Below are positions 8,911 through 17,449 of a stretch of DNA of 64,000 nucleotides, piece after piece. The position numbers were made by a program, and so were the translations under genes. The stretch is taken from the NCBI RefSeq assembly GCF_004803815.1, contig NZ_CP012544.1:1798001-1862000 (forward strand), written 5' to 3'. Source of the DNA: Campylobacter showae (GTDB lineage Bacteria > Campylobacterota > Campylobacteria > Campylobacterales > Campylobacteraceae). The notes below the pieces were generated by a model, which was not told the origin of the DNA, did no database searches, and was given only the letters and a program-made list of their open reading frames with translations. The stretch's first letter is position 1, and each line of letters begins with the position of its first letter.

Positions 8911-8970
8911 CGACGACTTAGTCAAATTTGAGCAGCAAATTTGGCTTCTCTTGAAACCCAATCGCTAAAT

Positions 8971-9711
8971 TTACAACTCTTTTATCTTTGCTTCCACCTC
9001 TGCTTTTAGGCTTTTTGCGTGTTTATCGTTGCTTTTTTCTAAAATTTTATTCGCGACTTTAAGGGCTTTTTCGTAGTTTTGCAGCGCCTCAGTCTTGTTG
9101 CCAAGCCCCGCCAGATCGCCCGCCATCAGCGCACAATACTTCGCGCGTAGCAAATTTACGCTATCTGCGCCGAAAACCTCTTCGTAAATTTTAAGCGCGG
9201 CGGCGTGTCTTGCGTATGCCCTGGTAAAATCGCCCGTTTTATAGAGCGTATCGCCGAGCCCCGCGTAGCAGCTCATCAGATCTTTTTGCATCTTCGCGCC
9301 GCCAAGCTCGTAGCATCTAATCGCCGCGCCGAAATTCGCTATCGCTTCATCGTATCTCCCTAATGCCGACTGTGCGATAGCTACGTCGTGATAGGGCTTT
9401 GCAAGCGCCTTGTGCTCTTTGCCGAGCCCTTTTTGTAAAATTTTTAGCGAGCGTTCGTAGGCTGCGAGCGCCTTTTGCGGCTCGCCTGCAAACATAAAAA
9501 AGCTGCCCGAGTTGTTTAACGCTATGATCGTGCTCTCATGCTCTTCGCCGTATTCAGCCAGGCAAATTTACACCGCCTTTTCACTCACTAGCGCAGTAGC
9601 CGTGGCGTTGTGCTCGCGCTTAATAAACTCTTCGGCACTAAGCTCTATCGCCTCCTCGCAGCTGGTCCCAAGTAGCCAAATCGGAAGCAAAAAAATTAAA
9701 ATTTTACGCAT
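8971..9711 (-). pseudogene. TPR-repeat lipoprotein gene broken by an in-frame TAA
   Basis: Two open segments in one frame belong together. The first starts at an ATG at 9711 with AGGAATTCT before it and encodes a lipoprotein signal (ILIFLLPIWLLGTSC) and about 47 residues ending SEKAV. An in-frame TAA at 9568-9570 follows. Past the stop the frame continues as CLAEYGEEHESTIIALNNSG and then three or four tetratricopeptide repeats, for example ALAAYERSLKILQKGLGKEH and AIANFGAAIRCYELGG. The residues just after the stop are ordinary TPR sequence, so one gene was interrupted by a nonsense mutation. A downstream ATG at 9495 could still give a 174-residue cytoplasmic TPR fragment. A sequencing error is possible. 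Confidence 0.75.
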
Positions 9712-9773
9712 AGAATTCCTTTGAAATTCCGCGCTATTGTAACGATTGAAAGCAAATTTTATCCCGTATTTCC

Positions 9774-10433
9774 TCATAAATCAATATTATTTCTTGGCAA
9801 ATAAACTTGTGACATTATTTTTATGTCTTCTTCTTCTGGATTCTCGATTTGAGTATCAATTATCTGCCTCATTAGCGCCATGCAAAATTTCATACCCATC
9901 TCTTCTGTGATTATATCTTTTAGATAAATATTTGTTATTTCATTATATTTACTGGGAAATTTAACAGAAAAATAAGTCATTTTCTTCTTTTTTGTCTCCC
10001 ATATTCTATATTTGACCTCTGATTTATCATCAATTTTATATTCTTTTGCCTTAGTGAGAAATTTATTTATTTGCCCAGCCTTATCCCAAGTGGCAAGACT
10101 TTTGTTTATATAGACTTCATCCCATGTGTCAAAAATAGGAAAGTGCAATAAGAGGTTTCTAATAAAACTAAATAGATCATCGGCAATCACTCCTTCAAAA
10201 AAAGGTCGTCCTCCTCTTTTCATCCACTTTAAATATTCTTTAATTGGTTCATAATTAGAAATCTCTTTAAATACCGAAAATGCTTCTCTGAGCCTATAAA
10301 ACCTAAAGTATGGTTCTTGAGTTTTGAAATTTTCATTAGAAATTTCATCATATAAAAAATAAAATCTATTATAAAAAAGAGTTAAGGCTTCTATCTCTTT
10401 TTCATTCGGTATTTGCTTGCCATTTTCAATCAT
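9774..10433 (-). CDS. Hypothetical protein, AT-rich orphan
   Basis: I do not recognise this 219-residue protein. It is charged, rich in Lys, Glu, Ile and Phe, with no signal peptide or membrane segment and no visible catalytic motif. Its base composition is much more AT-rich than the genes on either side, which suggests acquisition by transfer. The ribosome site before the ATG is weak (AAAAAGAG). It ends 63 bases before the interrupted TPR gene on the same strand. Confidence 0.6.
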   Translation of the reverse strand: MIENGKQIPNEKEIEALTLFYNRFYFLYDEISNENFKTQEPYFRFYRLREAFSVFKEISNYEPIKEYLKWMKRGGRPFFEGVIADDLFSFIRNLLLHFPIFDTWDEVYINKSLATWDKAGQINKFLTKAKEYKIDDKSEVKYRIWETKKKKMTYFSVKFPSKYNEITNIYLKDIITEEMGMKFCMALMRQIIDTQIENPEEEDIKIMSQVYLPRNNIDL

Positions 10434-10903
10434 TGTTGCTCTTTTTGCGTTTTCTTGCCAGGCGCTAATCCACCCAAGTTTTTTAACTCGGTTGCGGTAG
10501 CTTCTTAGATTTAAATATGCTGATTATACCCAAAACAAGCTAACTTGATAATACATCGTTGATATGCTTTAGGATAAATTTAGGCGCTCAAATTTTAGCG
10601 ACAAAATTAAACCTAAAAATTTAAGCTTATTTTTTATGCAATCTACCTCAAACTAAAAAATGGAATTTGAGATAAAATTTATCGCGCGATGCCAGGCGGT
10701 AAATTTAATCTCGTGCCGCCGTCAATCGGCATGCCGCTATCTGCGTAAATTTTAACATCGTGCCGCTTTAGGCGCTCTTGCTAGAGCGGGCTTGCGCTCC
10801 GCGCCCACCACAACCAAACTCTATGATTAATCGCACTCACCTCTTAAAATTCATCTTAAATTTGCTAAAATTGCGGCTAAATTTAAAATTTAAAGGAGCC
10901 AAA
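10434..10903. other. Intergenic region before carboxynorspermidine synthase
   Basis: The first 200 bases share the AT-rich character of the orphan gene. The second half is mixed and AAATTT-rich. A frame upstream of 10904 stays open to 10778 but reads as low-complexity leader, so the synthase start was placed at 10904. No promoter, RNA gene or mobile element was identified. Confidence 0.55.
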
Positions 10904-12115
10904 ATGTCAAATATCTTAATCATAGGCGCGGGCGGCGTGAGCCAAGTCGCGACCGTAAAATGCGCGATGAACGCGGACGTTTTTACAAAAATCACCCTTG
11001 CTAGCCGCACCAAAAGCAAGTGCGACGCGATCGCTAAATTTATCAAAGACCGCCTAGGTGTGCAAATTGACACCGCCCAGATCGACGCGGACGATACCGA
11101 TGCCGTAGTCGCTCTCATTAAAAAAACGGGTGCCGATTTGCTTTTAAATGTGGCGCTGCCTTATCAAGACCTAACCCTCATGGACGCGTGCTCTCGCGCC
11201 GGCATCCCATACATCGACACCGCAAACTACGAACACCCCGACACCGCGAAATTTGAGTATAAGCTACAGTGGGCGAAGGACGGCGAGTTTAAAGCCGCAA
11301 ACACCATGGCACTGCTGGGAAGCGGCTTTGATCCGGGCGTGACAAACGTATTTTGCGCCTACGCGCAGCAAAATTTATTTGACGAGATCCACGAGATCGA
11401 CATCCTAGACTGCAACGCGGGCGATCACGGATATCCGTTTGCGACGAATTTTAACCCGGAAATCAACCTGCGAGAAGTGAGCGCAAAAGGCCGCTACTGG
11501 GAGCGCGGCGAATGGAAAGAGACCGAGCCGATGGAAATAATGTTCAAATGGGACTACCCGAAAGTAGGCGTCAAAGATAGCTACCTGCTCTACCACGAGG
11601 AGCTAGAAAGCTTAGTAAAAAACATCAAAGGACTAAAGCGAATCCGCTTTTTTATGACATTCGGGCAGAGCTACCTCACGCATATGAAATGCCTAGAAAA
11701 TGTCGGCATGCTACGCATCGACGAGGTCGAGCATAACGGCGTAAAGATCGTGCCGATCCAGTTTTTAAAGACGCTTTTGCCTGATCCTGCAAGCCTTGGT
11801 CCTCGTACGAAAGGTAAAACAAACATCGGCTGCGTAATCCGCGGTCTAAAAGACGGCAAAGAGCGCCAGGTCTATATCTACAACGTCTGCGACCACGAGG
11901 CTTGCTACGCCGAGACGGGCGCGCAGGCAGTGAGCTACACGACGGGCGTACCTGCGATGATCGGCTCGATGATGGTCGCAAAAGGTATCTGGAGCGGAAA
12001 AGGCGTCTTTAATATGGAAAATTTCGACGCTAAGCCTTTCATGGACGAGCTAAATAAGCAGGGCTTGTCGTGGGAGATGATCGAGATGAAACCGGGCGAG
12101 AGGTATGAAGTTTAG
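10904..12115 (+). CDS. Carboxynorspermidine synthase (saccharopine dehydrogenase-like)
   Basis: The 403-residue enzyme has an N-terminal Rossmann motif, IIGAGGVSQVATVKCA, then DTANYEHPDTAKFEYKLQW and a GSGFDPGVTNVFCAYA segment typical of this family. It belongs to the Lys9-like saccharopine dehydrogenase fold. In Campylobacter it reductively condenses aspartate semialdehyde with a diamine on the route to spermidine. The start was set at 10904, where AAAGGAG lies seven bases before the ATG; a longer open frame upstream lacks a ribosome site. The decarboxylase partner is not in the window. Confidence 0.88.
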   Translation: MSNILIIGAGGVSQVATVKCAMNADVFTKITLASRTKSKCDAIAKFIKDRLGVQIDTAQIDADDTDAVVALIKKTGADLLLNVALPYQDLTLMDACSRAGIPYIDTANYEHPDTAKFEYKLQWAKDGEFKAANTMALLGSGFDPGVTNVFCAYAQQNLFDEIHEIDILDCNAGDHGYPFATNFNPEINLREVSAKGRYWERGEWKETEPMEIMFKWDYPKVGVKDSYLLYHEELESLVKNIKGLKRIRFFMTFGQSYLTHMKCLENVGMLRIDEVEHNGVKIVPIQFLKTLLPDPASLGPRTKGKTNIGCVIRGLKDGKERQVYIYNVCDHEACYAETGAQAVSYTTGVPAMIGSMMVAKGIWSGKGVFNMENFDAKPFMDELNKQGLSWEMIEMKPGERYEV

Positions 12116-12675
12116 TTTTTAGGCTTGTCTTTTTGTCTTACTCTGCGTTATATTTAAATTTTACTCGGTCACGTATTTCATATGCGCTCCCGTCGTAAAA
12201 TTTAAATCCGCCTTGATTAAGGCAAAAATATTACGCCTTATTTGGTGGGTATATTTAAATAGATTTGAAATTTTCGTCCTGCGACAGACTATATGTCTAG
12301 TCTTGGGACGAAATTTACTTCTTCTGTTTAGCTACGAGCGCAGCGACGTAGAAAACATTTAAAATCATCTCACGATACTTTGCCTGATTTTTTGTTTTAA
12401 TATACAAGCTCCGCTTAAAAATCTTCTGCTTGCAGCTATGAGCGAAGCGAAGTAGAAATTTCGCCTCGCCTAAGCGAAAAATCCTATACCTGATTTTATT
12501 AAATTTAGCCCGTACGGCAAAAATTACATCGTTTCTATTGCCTATCACGATAGAATAAAAACTTAAATTTATCATTTTAGTTTAATTTGCATTCAAATTT
12601 TAAATTGAAGTTTGCATTAAACCTAAATAAAATTATCGAAAAGTATGTAAAATATCAATACGTCCCAATCCAACA
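12116..12675. repeat. Repeat-rich intergenic region at the left edge of the AT-rich island
   Basis: The region holds a nested-hairpin repeat at 12268-12316: outer arms AAATTTTCGTCC and GGACGAAATTT, inner AGAC/GTCT with a TATAT loop. Two related words follow at about 12319-12353 and 12423-12460, of the type CTGCTTGCAGCTATGAGCGA followed by AGCGAAGTAG. On the reverse strand, GGCGAGGCG and a nearby GCAAAGTAT recall the flanks of the elements at 26458 and 28697. An 86-codon open frame across these repeats on the minus strand looks non-coding. Composition falls sharply to AT-rich by about 12580. Confidence 0.6.
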
Positions 12676-14475
12676 CTATAATTCCATGGTGCCAAATAAT
12701 CTATCTCCGGTATCTGGGCCTTTTCCATTCTCTATGCGCATAACCTTTTCGCCCTTATATCTATTGGGCGAGATTCGCACCGTAAAAAGTCTATTGCGTT
12801 TTAAAATTTCAAACACTTTAAGTGGTATATTTTCAGGTACAACAGTAGCAGTTATTATGCTATCAAGCGGTAGTTTATTTAGAATTTTATATAATGTCTC
12901 CCCACTATTTACTACGGCATCCACAATTAATACTCGTCTATCCTTAATACTTTCGATCAAAATCTCATCAATATCTTTCTCTATAAAAAAGATAGCTACT
13001 TTTTTACCGGCAGCCTCTAGTCCATCGGCTATACCCATAGCATACGGCATCCCAGCTCTCATAAGAGCCAAAACAGCAAATCTATCATCCTCGTCACAAA
13101 GCCTTCTAGCCATTAACTCACCTAATCTTTGATGAGCCTTTCTTAGTTTTGCTCCACCAACTCTAGAATTGCTTTTGCATTTTGCAATAAGAGAGTCAAG
13201 TTCGTCGTCTTTTGACTTGCTTTGCAAATCATAAATTTTTAGTTGCTCATTTTTAATATATTGCATAGTTCTATACTGCTTTTCTCCTGCAAAGATTTGA
13301 ACTATATTGCCGTCTTGATGCTCGGCAAGGTATTTTTCTAAAGAATCGTTTGGCTTTTGGTGCGCTACTACGTAAGCATTATCTGCCTCGTTTAGCATAA
13401 ATATATCAGTCATAGAGTCGCCTAGTGCAACTACACTTATATTATTTTTTCTAAGCTCTTTTGTTATATATTTTTTAAGCAACGGAGTTATAAAAAAATT
13501 TTCTTCTTTTTGATAGTTGCCAAGCAGAATAGTATTGTCTTTTAAAAGCTCATTCCAGATGTCAAATATCCCACAAGTAATTGCTATAAAATGTCTTTCT
13601 TTAAATTTACTTTTGATAAATTCGTCCACTTCCTTACTTATTTGCACCTTACTCAATGCATAAGCTTTGGCTTTTTTGATATCGCTTGTATTGAAATTTA
13701 AAAGCATTTTTCGAGCTTTGAAAAATTGATAGCTAGTGTATATATCACCTTCAAATAATCTTTTAAGTTCCTCTTTTTTTATGCCTAAAAAATCGCAATA
13801 AGCATAAGTAGGGTCATTCACAGATAAGGTTTTATCGCAGTCGCTTATTATTACTTTTGATATATTTTGTTCGCATAAAAGCTTTTCTACAAATCTTTCG
13901 GCAATATTTGGATAATCAAATTTATCATAAAACTGCCATATCCAATCTCGCATAAATTCTATCGCCGTAACACTATCCTCATCAAGTATAACAAGCTCTT
14001 TTTGCATAGTGCTACAAATTTTAGACATTTGAGATATCTCAAATTTTTTCCATTTGTTTATAAAATTTTCATCAGCATTTATGCCATGCTTGTCCAGAAT
14101 GTTTTTGTGCGACCATTTTATGATATTTTTAGAGCTTGTATTTAGATAAAAAAAGTGATCGTAGCACTCTTTATCCGCATCTGTAAAAACGACTTCAAAA
14201 CCATCATCTTTTTTAAATGCATAGTGTCCATCAACAAAAACTATATCATTTTCGAGCTCACAAGCTTTTACGAGTTTTATAAAATCATTTTTCCTTAACT
14301 CATCTTTTTGGCAGCCATTTAACTCTTTAAAATTTTTACCAAATTTCTCTTTTGCAAGTCTATAAAGTTCGGTCGAACCCTTAATATGTAAAGCTTTTAA
14401 ATTTAATGAGTTTACAAGTTTATCTATCAAATAATCCTTACCAGCTCCTGTTATGCCGTAAATTGCTATTTTCAT
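12676..14475 (-). CDS. Kinase-HAD phosphatase-phosphoribosyltransferase fusion protein
   Basis: This 599-residue protein joins three enzyme domains. Residues 1-180 are a small-molecule kinase-like P-loop domain with Walker A GITGAGKD (7-14) and a Walker B-like VFVDGH. Residues 200-400 are a HAD phosphatase with SDCDKTLS (D212, D214) and ALGDSMTD (352-357). Residues 430-599 are a uracil-phosphoribosyltransferase-like domain with the PRPP loop VLIVDAVVNSGET (515-527) and an ending PDTGDRLFGTMEL that resembles the end of uracil PRTase. All key residues look intact. It is the last gene of a three-gene operon, three bases after the radical SAM gene, in AT-rich DNA. The combination suggests making or salvaging a modified nucleotide; this is inference. 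Confidence 0.82.
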   Translation of the reverse strand: MKIAIYGITGAGKDYLIDKLVNSLNLKALHIKGSTELYRLAKEKFGKNFKELNGCQKDELRKNDFIKLVKACELENDIVFVDGHYAFKKDDGFEVVFTDADKECYDHFFYLNTSSKNIIKWSHKNILDKHGINADENFINKWKKFEISQMSKICSTMQKELVILDEDSVTAIEFMRDWIWQFYDKFDYPNIAERFVEKLLCEQNISKVIISDCDKTLSVNDPTYAYCDFLGIKKEELKRLFEGDIYTSYQFFKARKMLLNFNTSDIKKAKAYALSKVQISKEVDEFIKSKFKERHFIAITCGIFDIWNELLKDNTILLGNYQKEENFFITPLLKKYITKELRKNNISVVALGDSMTDIFMLNEADNAYVVAHQKPNDSLEKYLAEHQDGNIVQIFAGEKQYRTMQYIKNEQLKIYDLQSKSKDDELDSLIAKCKSNSRVGGAKLRKAHQRLGELMARRLCDEDDRFAVLALMRAGMPYAMGIADGLEAAGKKVAIFFIEKDIDEILIESIKDRRVLIVDAVVNSGETLYKILNKLPLDSIITATVVPENIPLKVFEILKRNRLFTVRISPNRYKGEKVMRIENGKGPDTGDRLFGTMEL

Positions 14476-14478
14476 TTC

Positions 14479-15375
14479 TTATCCTAAAATTTCATCGTAA
14501 CAACATTTTCTAGCATCAAGCGGAGTTAATCGCTTTATGCGCCTTTCTATTTCAATCAAAGGAGTATTAAAGCTACCTTCGTTATATTCTTCTTTACCAT
14601 AAAATCTACCACACGGATAAATTCCTCGCCTCGTTATAAAAATATTAGTTCTGCCAACTCCACAAAGCGTACCATACATAGTGCAATCATATTTTTGGGC
14701 TTTTTGTGGGTCCAGTTGTCTTATTTTTAGCTTTGAATTTGTAAATGAAGACAAAAAAGCGTTATATTCGTCTGCCGTTATAACTAGTTTTCGATCATGA
14801 CAGTCAAATAACCTAGAAAACGTAATATCGCTAAATTTCTCATCTACTAAAAATTTTTCCAACTTCTCTTTATTTTTTATACTAAGTGCATGCACGGTGC
14901 AGTTTATGGCAGGCTTTACACCAAATAAACTTTCATACTTTTTTATCTCCTCATAAACCTTTTGAAATTTTTCGCGCCCTATATTATGAAGTTCCTCGTA
15001 TCCGTCTAGTGAAACGCAAAGTTTAATAATATCTCTATGATCATAGAAAAATTTAAGTTTCTCGTTATCTAATAAAATAGCATTTGTGATTGTGTAAAAG
15101 TCGATATTTGCGGATGCTTTCTTAGCATAGTCGATAATGTATTTTATTTTATCAAATTCCATTAACGGCTCTCCTGAACCAACTATACCAAGTTTAAATT
15201 TTCCGTTTTTTATATCGTGGTATAAATTTATATTGTCTATTATTTCACCTAGCTCGTCTTCGTTAAATTCCTGTTTTTGTCCGCTTAGCTTTTGTGTATA
15301 TTCTCCGTGAAAATGACAATATTTGCATTTTAAATTACAACGTTCGCCAAGCGATATACAAGCTCTATCTATCAT
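14479..15375 (-). CDS. Radical SAM enzyme with possible auxiliary cluster
   Basis: The 298-residue protein carries the CxxxCxxC iron-sulfur motif as CNLKCKYC (C13, C17, C20), followed by a SAM-binding GSGEPLMEF segment near residue 67. The C-terminal part has further cysteines: about C231, C238, C255 in the string IYPCGR, and the pair C291-C292. Their spacing resembles SPASM/twitch enzymes, which bind an extra cluster and modify peptides or other substrates. It overlaps the upstream XRE-PIN-ankyrin gene by 11 bases and is followed after three bases by the kinase-HAD-PRTase gene. Substrate is unknown; either a nucleotide or a protein could be modified. Confidence 0.82.
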   Translation of the reverse strand: MIDRACISLGERCNLKCKYCHFHGEYTQKLSGQKQEFNEDELGEIIDNINLYHDIKNGKFKLGIVGSGEPLMEFDKIKYIIDYAKKASANIDFYTITNAILLDNEKLKFFYDHRDIIKLCVSLDGYEELHNIGREKFQKVYEEIKKYESLFGVKPAINCTVHALSIKNKEKLEKFLVDEKFSDITFSRLFDCHDRKLVITADEYNAFLSSFTNSKLKIRQLDPQKAQKYDCTMYGTLCGVGRTNIFITRRGIYPCGRFYGKEEYNEGSFNTPLIEIERRIKRLTPLDARKCCYDEILG

Positions 15376-16603
15376 CTCTTTCTCCTTTTAAAAGCTTTTT
15401 TAACTCCATTGCTTCACTTTGACTAAATAAAGCAAGCCTTAGATGTTCAAAAGCTGTTTTGTTTTTCCTATCTCTTATTTTGATGTCGGTTATCTTTGCT
15501 AACATAAAAATTATATTTTTATGCTCTTTTATACATGCTTTTATGAGCGCAGTAAAGCCGTTGTTGTCTTGTTGATTTACGCAAGCTCCTTGCCGTAATA
15601 AAAAATCAACGCCGCTTTCAAATCCGCCCCAAGCACAGACCATAAGCGGCGTATTTCCAAAATTTTCTCCTTTACTACCTAGCTCTACATCAGCGCCCCT
15701 ACTCACTAAAAGCTTCATCAGTTCGATATTTTTTAATTGCGCTGCGTGATGAAGCGCTGAAAAGCCATATTTATGCTCATCAAGAGCATTGATATCAAGG
15801 CTGGGTAAATTTAACAGATAATCTATTATTTGTGATTTTTTATTTCTTATTGCCGTCATCAGTGGAGTAAGTCCATTCATAGGATCGTGTATATTTACAT
15901 TAATGTCATCTAGATTAAGCCTTTCTAACTTTGTAAATTTATTGTTTTTTACAAGTGACAAAAATTCCAAAGACTTATTTCTATCAAATTTATCATCCTT
16001 GCTAAAATCTTTAAAATACTCGTTTGGAGTTATGGCTTTTATATTATTTATATCTTTAATCAAAAACTGAAAATATATATCATCGCTTAGCATATAAACC
16101 TTATCGCTAGGATTTTGCTTAGCTTTTACTTTAGCGACATTAGCTATTTTTTCATCGTTATTTTTAATGCTCGTATCGCTTTTTGAGCTGATGATTTTTT
16201 CGCCTAAATTTTTTATTGTAGTCATTATAAGCCACGCAGCTTGGCTGTTTTTATCTTTTTTATCTTTTATGTTATTAAGCTCAGATATAACAACATCTGG
16301 AATAATGACCTCGTCAAATCTCCCAACTAATTCTTTTGGTAAAAACGGCTTTTTTATAAGTGCCGAAGTATCTACAACAATAATTTTTTTACTATCTAAA
16401 TTTCTACCAAGCAGTCTATCCGCCGATACACCGAATATATCGGCTAATTTTAACAGCTGGGTAGATGACGGCTCACTCTTTGCGTTTTCCCAGTTTGAGA
16501 TAACAGGTCTTGTTATATTTAATTTGTCTGCTAATTCTTGTTGTAACATATTTATACCCTCTCTTGCGTCTTTTATATTTTTGGCTATCGTATTTAAATT
16601 CAT
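15365..16603 (-). CDS. XRE regulator-PIN nuclease-ankyrin fusion protein
   Basis: This 412-residue protein has an XRE helix-turn-helix at residues 1-67 (LQQELADKLNITRPVISNWE). A PIN domain of the PhoH/YlaK-like type spans about 72-200, with VVDTSAL (D78), VVISELNNIKD (E108) and YMLSDDIYF (D174, D175), so the acidic metal-binding residues are present. About five ankyrin repeats fill 230-400, such as NGLTPLMTAIRNKKSQIIDY and FGNTPLMVCAWGG. PIN domains are Mg-dependent RNases. The fusion could sense through its ankyrin part, cleave RNA, and repress its own operon. AAGGAG precedes the ATG. Strong AT-richness suggests transfer. I know no characterised protein of this architecture. Confidence 0.85.
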   Translation of the reverse strand: MNLNTIAKNIKDAREGINMLQQELADKLNITRPVISNWENAKSEPSSTQLLKLADIFGVSADRLLGRNLDSKKIIVVDTSALIKKPFLPKELVGRFDEVIIPDVVISELNNIKDKKDKNSQAAWLIMTTIKNLGEKIISSKSDTSIKNNDEKIANVAKVKAKQNPSDKVYMLSDDIYFQFLIKDINNIKAITPNEYFKDFSKDDKFDRNKSLEFLSLVKNNKFTKLERLNLDDINVNIHDPMNGLTPLMTAIRNKKSQIIDYLLNLPSLDINALDEHKYGFSALHHAAQLKNIELMKLLVSRGADVELGSKGENFGNTPLMVCAWGGFESGVDFLLRQGACVNQQDNNGFTALIKACIKEHKNIIFMLAKITDIKIRDRKNKTAFEHLRLALFSQSEAMELKKLLKGERDDR

Positions 16604-16622
16604 TCTTTCTCCTTAGTAAAAT

Positions 16623-16639
16623 TGTAAGTGAATTATACA
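16623..16639. promoter_or_regulatory. Operator-like palindrome O1 over the -10 box
   Basis: TGTAAGTGAATTATACA is 17 bases with imperfect dyad symmetry. It shares the TGTAA-N7-T/A-TACA pattern of the two upstream sites and covers the -10 box. Binding here would block the polymerase. Confidence 0.6.
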
Positions 16640-16660
16640 CAATATTAGTATTTAAGTCAA
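16632..16660 (-). promoter_or_regulatory. Sigma-70 promoter of the XRE-PIN-ankyrin operon
   Basis: On the minus strand TTGACT (16655-16660) and TATAAT (16632-16637) are separated by exactly 17 bases. The start codon follows 28 bases past the -10 box, with AAGGAG between. This is a near-perfect housekeeping promoter. Confidence 0.85.
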
Positions 16661-16673
16661 TAAAATTTTAATA

Positions 16674-16690
16674 TGTAAATGATATTTACA
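16674..16690. promoter_or_regulatory. Operator-like palindrome O2 upstream of the -35 box
   Basis: TGTAAATGATATTTACA is a perfect 7-3-7 palindrome, 13 bases upstream of the -35 box. It is the best-conserved of the three sites and a likely target for the XRE domain encoded by the first gene. Confidence 0.72.
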
Positions 16691-16693
16691 CAA

Positions 16694-16710
16694 TGTAATC
16701 ATTTGTTACA
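16694..16710. promoter_or_regulatory. Operator-like palindrome O3
   Basis: TGTAATCATTTGTTACA matches O2 in length and in its TGTAA/TTACA ends. It lies three bases from O2, so the two centres are 20 bases apart, about two helical turns. That spacing suits cooperative binding of two dimers. Confidence 0.65.
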
Positions 16711-16822
16711 TAATGAAAAACTCGCATTATGAGTAATATAGATAGAATTTTTATAATTTTATATATTAAAAGACGATAACTCATTGTCCTAATTTTCATC
16801 GCTTTGATACCATACAACTAAC

Positions 16823-17026
16823 ATGATGGCTATTGAAGGCGGGATAGGATATAAAATTTCGTTTTTTATCAACATAGTGATCTTTGAAATCGGTTTAAGC
16901 AGACTGCATGATGCCGGCAATGGCTAGCCTAGTGTTTTGATATACATGTCAGGTTATGGGCGTGCGAGTAGGAACAATGTTAAGCCAAACCAAAGTCGTA
17001 AAAATGCGAAGCCATCTTTTCTGTAG
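16823..17026 (+). pseudogene. Possible DUF805-like membrane protein remnant
   Basis: From an ATG at 16823 the frame encodes a hydrophobic segment followed by SRLHDAGNG and a TAG at 16925-16927. If read through, it continues as PSVLIYMSGYGRASRNNVKP to a stop at 17024. DUF805 proteins carry an RLHD-G motif followed by tryptophan and a last membrane segment, so the TAG may replace a TGG tryptophan codon. The match is short and the upstream part is missing, so this is tentative. The remainder of 16604-17449 holds the operon promoter and operators and otherwise nothing I recognise. Confidence 0.35.
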
Positions 17027-17449
17027 TTTGCAGGCTGCACAGATGCTCTATGCGCTAGTTATTATCACGGCAATAGCTTGGTTGCAGTACTGTTATCAGA
17101 TGCTCTGTAATAATAGAATTTTGGTCTTCATATGTAATGTCTTAGCGCGATTGTGTTTGCGATGATTTTTTCTATACCCAAGACCCACCGTCGCAAAAGC
17201 ACTCCACAAAGCCGATCGCATCGTCGTTTAAAAACCATCTAAGATTATTAGATGCCAATTATGCGTTACATGCTTAGTGCGATATTTTGCTATGTAGCTA
17301 CCTACACCTTTATAATTAGCTCACTGTACTAATTAGATCGCTACAATATACGGTAACAATATATTGTCTTTAGTAATATTCATAGTATATTTTAACAAAC
17401 AACTTACCGTTTAAAAATTTGATTCAAATTCAGTCGCCAAAGCCAAATT

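Noticed and set aside
12315-12575. 86-codon minus-strand frame
   Set aside because: It runs through the intergenic repeats and reads as random Lys/Phe/Ile-rich sequence.
12676-16603. Retron, CBASS or classical toxin-antitoxin locus
   Set aside because: No reverse transcriptase, nucleotidyltransferase or paired small toxin/antitoxin genes are present; the domain set does not fit these classes.
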